Below are positions 1 to 8,382 of a DNA stretch of 64,000 bases, piece by piece. The notes under the pieces were generated by a model, which did no database searches, was not told the origin of the DNA, and worked only from the letters and a program-made list of their open reading frames with translations. Made by a program: the position numbers and the translations under genes. The stretch is from Arthrobotrys musiformis. Taxonomy: Eukaryota; Ascomycota; Orbiliomycetes; Orbiliales; Orbiliaceae. Position 1 is the stretch's first letter. Each line of letters begins with the position of its first letter. Location: contig JAVHJL010000012.1 in NCBI GenBank assembly GCA_036971715.1, positions 310,001 through 374,000 of the forward strand, read 5' to 3'.

Positions 1-76
1 GTTGGGGTGACGAAGGAGGGAAGGAATTGTGGCTGGTGTGTTGTCAGTCAGCCGCCGCACGGGGCAAACACATCTA

Positions 77-405
77 ACATCACCTTGTGATTGCTAACAG
101 AAACAGCTGCTGCAGCCAACATACTTCTGGTTAACATATTTCTGTGTGAATTGGCAAAGAGGAAAGCCTTCACAAAAACAAGAAAAAGGGACAAAAATGA
201 GTGGTAGACGAAAAAAAATCCGGAAGGGCTAAGCTCAAAAGAGAAAACAAATCAGAGATCCTTACCAAAATGGGGCGGCATTGTCTTGTGATTGTTAACA
301 GAACCATCTAACATGCTTCTGGCTAACATGCTTCTGTGAGACAAAGAGGGACGCCCCCTTTCGCAAAACAAAGGGAAAAGGACAAAAATGGGTAGCAGAC
401 AGAAG
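77..405. repeat. Two diverged direct repeat units
   Basis: A segment of about 130 bp at 77-210 recurs at about 280-405. Both contain 'cttgtgattg.taacagaa', then a 'catgcttctgg.taacat' type stretch, then 'gggacaaaaatg.gt' followed by an AGACG/AGACAG end. The copies have diverged by substitutions and small indels. No open frame of substance covers them. They look like fragments of a dispersed repeat at the edge of the AT-rich block; the family is not recognised. Confidence 0.5.
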
Positions 406-565
406 TGGATTCAGTGAACAAAGAAGGGACAAAAGAAGGTCTCGGTCTTAATTTGGAACAGGTATATTTGCTTAAGCAGCGTATATTTGGCAGGTGGCTG
501 AAATAGCAAAATCGGTGCCTAAAACAGCCCCTGTAACTCCCATAGCAGCCTAAAAAACTCCTCTC

Positions 566-1075
566 AACTCTTACATCAAATTTACGATTATTATTTAATA
601 TCATACTTTAATATCATCAATAACAATGTTCAATAATATTAACCGATATATAAACATGTTGATAAAAACAACAAAACAAAACTTTCCATTATAAAATATA
701 AAAAAATTCATCAAACAAAGAAATCAATTAAAAAGTTAAAATCATCATTATTATAACAATTATATTTGTAATATTTAAAGTAATACAAAACTATCAAAAT
801 ATTTTAAAAATCAAAAAAAATTTGTTTGATAAAAAATTAAAGAATTTTTTTTATATGATATTAAATTTCTCGACAATAAAAATAGTAAATTAAGCAAAAC
901 AATTCAGTGTTGAAATTTTTATTAAGATTTTGAATCTTTAAGGAAATATAAGTGAGACAACTCAGCGCTGAAAATTAGTGCTGAGCCGTCTGCTAAGCTC
1001 GTCAGCTCAACATATACAATTGAGATGGCTCAGCGCTGGTTTCGCCCAACTTATACCCCGTAGTATATAAAAAAT
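566..1075 (+). repeat. RIP-affected copy of palindromic repeat family (copy A)
   Basis: The 5' part (566-760) aligns with 1273-1450. The 3' part (950-1075) carries the family's hallmark: CTCAGCGCTG palindromes spaced by GAGAC/GTCTC-like stretches, ending in 'gcccaacttatacc.cgtag'. It ends next to TATATA. The same 3' end occurs at 31896-31915. The copy is very AT-rich and has no open frame. It is probably a non-autonomous DNA transposon, which is an inference from the palindromes and ends; no transposase is present. Confidence 0.6.
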
Positions 1076-1239
1076 TTATTAATAATTATAAATTATATAT
1101 AAATATTATTTAATTCATTTCCAATTATATTTTTTAAAATTGTAATAATAATACGTATATTTAATTATTTACTTGAAATATAATTATAATAATAGAGGAT
1201 TAGTTTGATTAAATAATTTAAATAAAAAAAATTTATTTA

Positions 1240-1850
1240 TTAAATTACTTTTTTAAAGAAATCATTTTAAAATTTTACGATTATTGTTTAATATTGTATT
1301 TTAATATTATTAAAGATAGTGTTTAATAATGTTAATTAATATATAAATATATTAATAAAAAATATAAAATAAAACTTTTTATTACAAAATATAAAAAAAT
1401 TCGTTTATTAAAGATATTAATTAAAAGGTTAAAGTAGTTATTTTATACATTCATTTAAAATTAAATAATAGAAAAAATAAAAATTTATTTTAATAATTAA
1501 TATATATTATTTAATTTATACTTTATAACTATATATTTTTTATTTATATAATATAAAAGTGATTGAAGTCAAACAATTCAACATAAAAATTCTACAACAA
1601 ATATAGTAAATTAAGCGAAACAATTTAGTACTAAAATTTTGAACTTTTTGAGTAAATTAAATAAGATAATATAAAATTTTTTTTTAAAAAATTCAAATGT
1701 TTGTATTAAAGATATTATTAATTTAAGAAGTTTTAGTGAGACGATTTAGTGCCGCAACTCAGTGCTGAGTCATCTACCAAGAAACGAAACTTAACCCATA
1801 CAAATGAGACGACTCAGCGCTAAGTTTGCCCAACTCATACCTCTTAGAAT
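1240..1850 (+). repeat. RIP-affected copy of palindromic repeat family (copy B)
   Basis: This segment aligns almost gaplessly with 31440-31890 over more than 400 bp. Differences are nearly all C in the 31 kb copy to T here, or G there to A here, with many at CpA/TpG sites. It ends in the palindromic core (ACTCAGYGCTGAGT) and 'gcccaactcatacctcttag'. That pattern is what repeat-induced point mutation leaves in fungal repeats. No coding capacity is visible. Confidence 0.75.
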
Positions 1851-2094
1851 TTACAGAATTACCCGACTCGGGGAATTCATGGCCGGTGCCTCAGGGCGCT
1901 TTAGCGGTACATATTGCATTTTTTTTAACCCTAATTTTCGTAATAGTCATTACTTTCAGCTGTTAAGTATGATACTATCATTTTATACGCTATTCGTACT
2001 ATTAATTTTGTTACTATTGTAATGGCAACCTTCTAATCTTACTATATAAATACTTGGTTTCCTACAGTTGCGCTTGGAAATGGATTTTGCGGGG

Positions 2095-3237
2095 CTAGTT
2101 ATTAAACCAAAACTCTAAAAAGGCTTTGGCCCCGCAAGCGGCAGTTGCCGCAGCATAGAGCTGCCAAGAGTTACTCTTATGGCTGTCCGCATAGTCGCTG
2201 ACACCTTTGATAATGAGACACGACCCATTATCCCAAACCCCCGCACCTTCCATCTCGAACCCAATCACGTTTTCCCGCTCCGCCAATGCATTTCGATCTT
2301 TTCCTGATGTCATAACGATATCTCCAGATGCTATCTTTCCGATATGCAAGCGCGGCTGAAACTTCTCCTGTTTATCCTCCTCCAATCTAACCCGTTGACG
2401 TAGTTCGCCTACGCAACCAAGTATACTGCAATCCATTTTCCGTATCTCATCACATATGGAGCCGCCCTTTTGACTACAGGTGGTACAGTTACACTGGATA
2501 ATTGGATCTCGTCCATAAGGCTTGTGGGTGTATATATCCGGGAATAGTTTATCATTGTCGATACCGGGGTAGGAATAGTCGCTTTTTCTGACATTCTGTA
2601 GGAATCCAAGGTATTTTGACGTGTTTCTTTGAAAGCATGTTCTTTCAGCAGGATTTTTTAGCTTGTTAAGCCGTTCTTGAATCTCAGGATATGGTGCGAC
2701 GTTGCCAGAGCCATATTTTAGCAGTCCGTCGCTAATAATTATATCCCCGAGAAATATCTCCCCCGTTCCTGGTGAGGGCACAGCACCACAAACACCGACC
2801 ACCAGGGTAAGTTCCACCCGAGGGTAGCTTATCCGTAGCCTCGAAGTGGCAATCGCTGCGTTTGAGATCCCCACATCCGGCAAATGGCACAAGACAACGT
2901 TATATTTGCCGATTCTTCCAATAGTATACGTGTTCCAGTCTTCCGGGTGCTTATCATAGATTTGGTTCCGGCAATCATACGTGTCATCGAACACCGCTCG
3001 TACGGCATCAGCCTCGAGCGTGAGAGCACAAACTATCGCAACAGTGCGTTGATCACGGGAAATCAGAGGATTTCGCTCTTTGTGATCTTGGTATGATGAC
3101 TTGTAGAGCCCCTGCGGAACTATTATTTTCCTCGGCTTCAGTTTTTCCGACAGAGATTGGTCATCGGTAATGTTGATATGCCTAGTTGACAGTTCAGTAG
3201 GTATCAACATGCAGTTGATGCGAATGAACTTACCCAT
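2095..3237 (-). CDS. Nucleoside-phosphorylase-superfamily domain (C-terminal exons of a DUF7580 fusion gene)
   Basis: The 380-codon open frame encodes a phosphorylase-superfamily domain of the kind found at the N terminus of many fungal NLR proteins. It starts at TVAIVCALTLEADAV, followed by a YTIGRIGKYNVVLCHLP strand, a VGVCGAVP turn, GEIFLGDIIIS, then IASGDIVMTSG, FEMEGAG and IIKGVSDYADSH. The Glu of TLEAD, the ME of FEMEG and the Asp of SDYAD occupy the places of the catalytic residues in MTA/SAH-nucleosidase relatives, so activity is plausible. The apparent ATG at 3237 overlaps a GTAAGT donor. An intron 3182-3233 (branch CTGAAC, acceptor CTAG) keeps frame with an upstream exon (3234-3371), and a second intron 3372-3428 joins that exon to the DUF7580 frame. 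I therefore read this as the C-terminal half of a protein of about 994 residues beginning near 5238. A standalone gene starting at 3237 is the alternative. Confidence 0.85.
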   Translation of the reverse strand: MGKFIRINCMLIPTELSTRHINITDDQSLSEKLKPRKIIVPQGLYKSSYQDHKERNPLISRDQRTVAIVCALTLEADAVRAVFDDTYDCRNQIYDKHPEDWNTYTIGRIGKYNVVLCHLPDVGISNAAIATSRLRISYPRVELTLVVGVCGAVPSPGTGEIFLGDIIISDGLLKYGSGNVAPYPEIQERLNKLKNPAERTCFQRNTSKYLGFLQNVRKSDYSYPGIDNDKLFPDIYTHKPYGRDPIIQCNCTTCSQKGGSICDEIRKMDCSILGCVGELRQRVRLEEDKQEKFQPRLHIGKIASGDIVMTSGKDRNALAERENVIGFEMEGAGVWDNGSCLIIKGVSDYADSHKSNSWQLYAAATAACGAKAFLEFWFNN

Positions 3238-5238
3238 AGTTAATGATAGTTCCTTGGAGTCCTATGCGACACTCTGTATTGTTGAACTTGTTCTCTTCGA
3301 TATATTCCATTGACTTTTGCTGCTCATCACGGGAAATTAGAGGCTTCGGAAGGCTGGACTCTCGGGACCCGCTGTTACATTGATATTAGCGTAGGAATAT
3401 AAACGGAAGTCTCGGGTGAAAGGTTTACCTATCTCGTCCTATCGCCGTAGATCTAACAGCATGTGTTATGCGAACGGAATCTTTTTCTACACGCTGTCTT
3501 TTTTTCGCGCTGTTTTCAAAACTTTCGTGCTCTCTTACTAGGTGACTGACGACCTTTTTGTATATTAACTCTCTTAGTTTTGAGTCTGCATCTTTCCCAG
3601 ACTTTTTAGCTTCAATCCAGTCGTTATGTAGGTAGAGGCATCCTTGAACCGCTTCCAAGTAGGAGCATCCTTCGGCATATTGTGCTACGCTGACCATCCT
3701 ACAAAGTTCGCCCCAAATCTTGATATGACTTCCCATATGCGTCTCCAACTCTGCAGATATATCCCCAAAATATATTTCGAATAGAGTCTTAGCGAGAGAT
3801 GTTAACACAGGATGGCCGGCCGAATATACTTCTTCGCGGCAAGCTGCTTCTAGAGAACAGCGGATATAAAGAGCCCCTTCCTGGATTTCATGGTTTGGAG
3901 GGACAAGAAACGCAATATTAGCCGAACTCCAGTTCCGTGTCATAAAACTTGCGTCAAAAAAGTTTAAGAAACACCAGCTGAGGTGAAGAGCCAGGGTACA
4001 TCTATCGGCGCGGTTGAAAAGCTTTGCGGGTAAGGGGGATCCCTTTAAGTAATCATCGGTGGTCATCTTATAAAAGACATTAGTTTTAACTAATTCCTCG
4101 AGAGTCCGGGGAGAGGAAGACACGAGATGCGACGTGTAAGATGCCTTTGGCTCAGTGAAATATACCCCTTCAGGATAAAGTCGGCGGTTTTCAACTGTAA
4201 CTTGAATTTGGAAGTTTTGAAATTGTTGCAGAGCTTCGCAAAGGTTGTTGATTCGGCGATTCGATTCATTGGAACTTAAGCTGTGTCAGAGAGGATTAAG
4301 GATAGAAATTCTCAAAGCCTGGAAACTCACAAATAGCATAGACATTGAACCTCATGCCAGGTGCTTATATCGGAACATTTGGATAAGAATAAATCTACTT
4401 TATCGCATCTTTCGTCTGGCCAGCGAAGCTGAACCTGGTGGGACGCACAGGTTAGGTGGCGATGAAGACCATTGAAGACAGCTGTGACGTGTTTTCTAAA
4501 TAGAATATCGGCATCGTTGAATTCAGTAGGATTTGTCGAAAAGTTCTCCGCTTCTAGGGGCCGCTTTCTTTTGGGCGTTCCGGAGGAATCCAACATGTCG
4601 TGTAACGAATCACAAATCTCTGAGATTGTTTTCAGTGTCCTCTTCGCCAGTTCGGCGGAGCCTACGTAGAAAATAGTAGGGCTGTCCTCGCACTGCTCGG
4701 CGCTATAGAATAACTCGAAATTTTCTGTTCTTTTATCAAATTCTGTCTGTCGAAGATGCTTGATAACACTGCGTATCTTTGGATAGTCCATGGGTACCGA
4801 TTGAGTTGAATAGTGATCTGAGGAATCTTGCATGTGAGGAGGCCTTGGTGGTACTAAACAGGTTGCGATGAATCCTTCATTTACCAGAGATTCCAAAAGT
4901 TCAATTAGAGACTTAAAGAGTTCGTCGGCGGGGGGGGTAAACAGTCGGGTATCGAAATCCCTCATCAGACTCGCTCGTAGCTTTGTTTCGATGAGGGCGC
5001 AATAGGAAGTCAATTCACTACACTTAGACTCATTTCGGTCCTTCGGGCGCGTCAGTCTTCCTTTTAGTGACCATGCAAGGCTCCTGAGGATGTAGAATTC
5101 ATCATTAGCGGTATCGTATCTGGACATGATTGAAAATAGGATGCGAGGGACATATGTAGCTATCCGCGCTGTGTGATACCGATTTATGGCAGTTAACTGG
5201 CTGCTTCCTGTTGATTGCGATAGTAATGAATTGTGCAT
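3234..5238 (-). CDS. DUF7580-domain protein, N-terminal part of DUF7580-phosphorylase fusion
   Basis: Two long exons are separated by a 50-nt intron at 4281-4330 (donor GTGAGT, acceptor ACACAG; phase 2, frame kept). The joined protein has an N-terminal helical part (exon 4331-5238), a basic linker GTPKRKRP, then the DUF7580-like core: LCEALQ near the exon 2 start, ADRCTLALHLSWCFLNF, WSSANIAFLVP and LAKTLFEIYFGDI. The core resembles a degraded kinase-like fold, but no catalytic motifs are visible. The frame nominally stops at 3425. A donor there (GATAG/GTAAAC), an ideal branch ACGCTAAT and acceptor AACAG at 3372 give a 57-nt intron that continues into exon 3234-3371 and then the phosphorylase exon, all in phase. 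Several in-frame ATGs exist near the 5' end (5238, 5127); which is used is unclear. The gene is divergent from the C2H2-phosphorylase-CHAT gene. Its role is unknown; DUF7580 proteins are common in fungi and often sit near immune-type genes. Confidence 0.75.
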
Positions 5239-5378
5239 TTAGAGGGAAGTGCGATGTTCGAAATTCTGCAGCCGCGTTCCTTCCCCGCAATGTCACGTGT
5301 TGTCGATATATCATTGCAAATAAATGCCTCACGACTTGGAGTTTGTCCAGTTTGTACTTGTAATGCTCCCAGTCGAGA
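5239..5378. promoter_or_regulatory. Short divergent (bidirectional) promoter region
   Basis: About 140 bp separate the first codons of the minus-strand DUF7580 gene from the open frame of the plus-strand gene. It contains a perfect E-box CACGTG at 5294-5299 and a TATA-like ATATATCA just after it. The distance is short enough that the two genes probably share control elements. This is inferred from layout; transcription starts are not visible in sequence. Confidence 0.45.
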
Positions 5379-8318
5379 GTGAGTTCGACCGCCCATATCA
5401 GAAATTATGAGTTAACGGAATCTATACGTAGCTTAGCAGAAATATTGCCTTTCGTTTGCAAAACAATAATCGCTAGAGGTAGCCCTGGTAGGACTATCTC
5501 CTTATGCGACTTCCAACTTATGGAAATGGCAGTCGAGCGCGAAAACATCTACGAACGTGCGCAACATTGCAAGGAGCTCTTCGCCAAATATGCGCCAAAA
5601 CGTCCACCTAGCGACACGGATAGGATCTTTCAGGACTACGAGCAGCGGTTTTTAGCTTGGTCTGCTTATATGGGTGTATTCGCGGATAAATCTATATGTC
5701 TTGATCGTCGCCTAAGGGATAGGCCGGACGTTTCGGACATTGTCATCATGCTTCTTGACGTTCTAATTAAGAGTTTAGGTCAGAGTAAGTTCACCCGCTC
5801 AGGTAGGAGTAAGTTTACCCAAGGTGTCTAATAAGAACCATGGATTAGTTGTCGACCAAGATGAGGCCCCACCGGACGACCCTTCATTGATGGATGGTGG
5901 CCGGGACGAAAATCAATTTGATGGGGAGACAAACCATGACTCTTTAAGGGATAATAAGGAAGCGTTTAACATTATTGAGACATCTTTGAGTCAACTTTCC
6001 CGTCTTGGAGTTACCATTCGAGCATCCTTGACTACAAGTCTTGAGGCGCGCATTAGAAGATTCGCCGAAAAGTCAAGCCCGGGTGCTTTTGAATCACGCG
6101 CGAGAAGAGCGATAAACTTTCTTTATCCGGATTCAAAAGGAGATCTTCGGGTACAGCTCACTAGGTCAATGGTTGAAACTTATGAGCGTATTCTCTACAA
6201 AAAATCTCATCAGCGAAAGTTGAATACTCCAAGGGACACCAAGCAACAAGCGCACGAATTAAAAATAGTTAAAGAAAGCCCGAACCTAGGTTTCACCGGG
6301 TCGCAGAATATGACTTCGTCGGAATTTGAATCACCGAGCGTACCCAGACACAAATTACTCGTCAACTTCAACCAGAGTCAACACGATGCGGAACAAGAAT
6401 CAACCCCTTCAACCTTACCCTCAGTTCGGCAAAGACTGCTCCAGAAAACATTTGATGCATCGAGCAAAGATGGCTCACAAGCTGCTTCGTCCGTTCAGCT
6501 TGGCAAAGTGACATATCCCCGTCCTCCAAAGGGCGAGCCCACCTCCTACCGTACCTGTGACTGGTGCCTACAACGATATCACGGCTCTTTCTTGGAAAAT
6601 GAAGTGTGGTGGAGGTATTTATTTAGCGAATTATACATTAGTATCTTGGCTCGCGAACGGACTCAAGCTAACTGCTCCATCTTAGGAACCATATGGATAA
6701 AGACTTTACGCCTTACGTCTGTATTTCGGAAAAATGTATGAGTAGAAACAAGCTGCCATCTTACAGCACATTCAAGGAATGGCATCTTCACATGAAGACG
6801 GAGCATTCCTTAAAATGGCAGCAGGAGATACACCGTCCGATTTCGTGGGTTTGTAACATCAACCACGAGACCAAGTACTTTGATACTATCAACGCGTTAT
6901 ACGAACATGCGATAGGATGCCATCGCGATAAATTTTCAGAAGCCGAACTCAAAGCAATCGTTCCGAATAGTCATATTGAGTTTCCTCGATCACATCGTGT
7001 GTGTCCCCTCTGTTGTCGCGATTTGATACCCGAAAAGCGGCGTAAAAAACCAGAAGTCGAGACTCGTAAACGGCGGAAGAGAACGGATTGGCACGAGATG
7101 CAAGCTACAAAAGCATCTTTTGCTCTCCAAACTAACGATAATTTAGACAGAGAAAACTTGGATAGCGACGAGCAGACGACTGAAGCCCCAGAAATCGGAA
7201 TGGCCAGACATATCGCTGCACACTTGCAAGGGATCATGTTTCTAACAATCCGACTGATGGAGTGCGATGATTCGGGAGAGGACGCAATTGATACCCGAAC
7301 AAGCCACATTGCTAGTACTCGCGATTTTTCAATTCTCAGCTCAAGAGAATCCCTTCCCTCGCCAATGTCGGAGGATGCCTCACCATTTGAAAGTGCAGAC
7401 TACACTATCGGCTGGATATGCGCCCTGCCCTTGGAGTTCGCAGCCGCTGTCGCTATGTTGGACGAACGGCACCCCTCGCTACCCCAAGATGATTTAGACG
7501 ACAATGCGTACGAGTTTGGCCGGGTGGGCTCGTACAATGTCATCATCGCGTGTCTTCCATGCGGCGTGTACGGTGTAACATCTGCAGCGCATGTCGCTTC
7601 TCAGATGCGACGGAGCTTCCCTTCTATAATAGTTGGTTTGATGGTGGGCATTGCTGGCGGAGCCCCAACGCCGCCGCAACGCGACATCAGGTTAGGCGAT
7701 GTGGTTGTGAGTGAACCGGCGGGAGGGTTTGGAGGGGTTTTACCGTACGACGTCGGGAAAACTGTACAAGAGGGCCGATTCGTCCAAACCGGAGTCTCCA
7801 ACGAACTGCCGAAAGTCTTCCTTTTAGCAATAGCTAAGCTCAAGTCAGAGTATCTGCTACAGCAATGTCGCGGCATTGACGACATTATAGCACGTTCTCT
7901 AAGCAACGAGACCGTTCCTCAGGAATTCGCCCGCCCGCCAAACGATAGCGACCGGCTCTTCCAAGCCCGATACGATCACTCTTCCGAAAATGCGTCCTGC
8001 GATCGATGCGAGTCTCGCATGGTGGTCAAAAGGCCCCCTCGCCCGCATGACCAACCGTATATACACTATGGGCTGATTGCATCCGGTAATCAGGTTATGA
8101 AACATGGCATTACTAGGGACTGTATAGCTCGGGAGAAGGGTGTGTTATGCTTTGAAATGGAGGCTGCGGGGTTGACGAATGTGTTGCCCTCGTTGGTCGT
8201 GCGAGGCATCTGCGACTACTCCGATAGCCACGAAAACGAGGTATGGCAACCTTACGCAGCATTGTCCGCTGCTGCTTTCGCGAAGGAACTCTTGTTTCGG
8301 CTGCCGCTCAGAGGTTAG
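5379..8318 (+). CDS. acuF-like C2H2 plus phosphorylase-superfamily protein, N-terminal part of probable CHAT fusion
   Basis: Three exons are supported: 5379-5784, 5849-6614 and 6686-8313/8318. Intron 5785-5848 has GTAAGT, branch CTAAT and TTAG; intron 6615-6685 has branch GCTAAC and CTTAG; both keep frame. Exon 1 encodes a helical region ending FLAWSAYMGVF...LDRRLRDRPDVSD, typical of fungal acuF-like C2H2 proteins. Next come paired Cys/His (CDWC, YVCISEKC, HLHMKTEH, WVC, HAIGCH, CPLC), a basic RKRRKR stretch, and then a full phosphorylase domain: YTIGWICALPLEFAAAVAML, NVIIACLPCGVYG, VGIAGGAP, IASGNQVMKHG, FEMEAAG, RGICDYSDSH. The Glu, Met-Glu and Asp positions are retained. No ATG opens exon 1: the first in-frame one is at 5520, so a 5' exon (for example from ATG 5324) may be missing. 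The stop at 8316-8318 lies inside a GTTAGT donor, and splicing to 8390 would fuse this to the TPR-CHAT part. Confidence 0.85.
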
Positions 8319-8382
8319 TACCGTTTCATCGAGATCGTTTCGTTATTTAGACCCTCAAACAGCCACTAAGCGAATCCCGTGG

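Noticed and set aside
323..604. 93-codon minus frame in the first repeat block
   Set aside because: It overlaps a direct repeat, is Cys/Phe/Ser-rich without domain character and has no supporting start context or introns.
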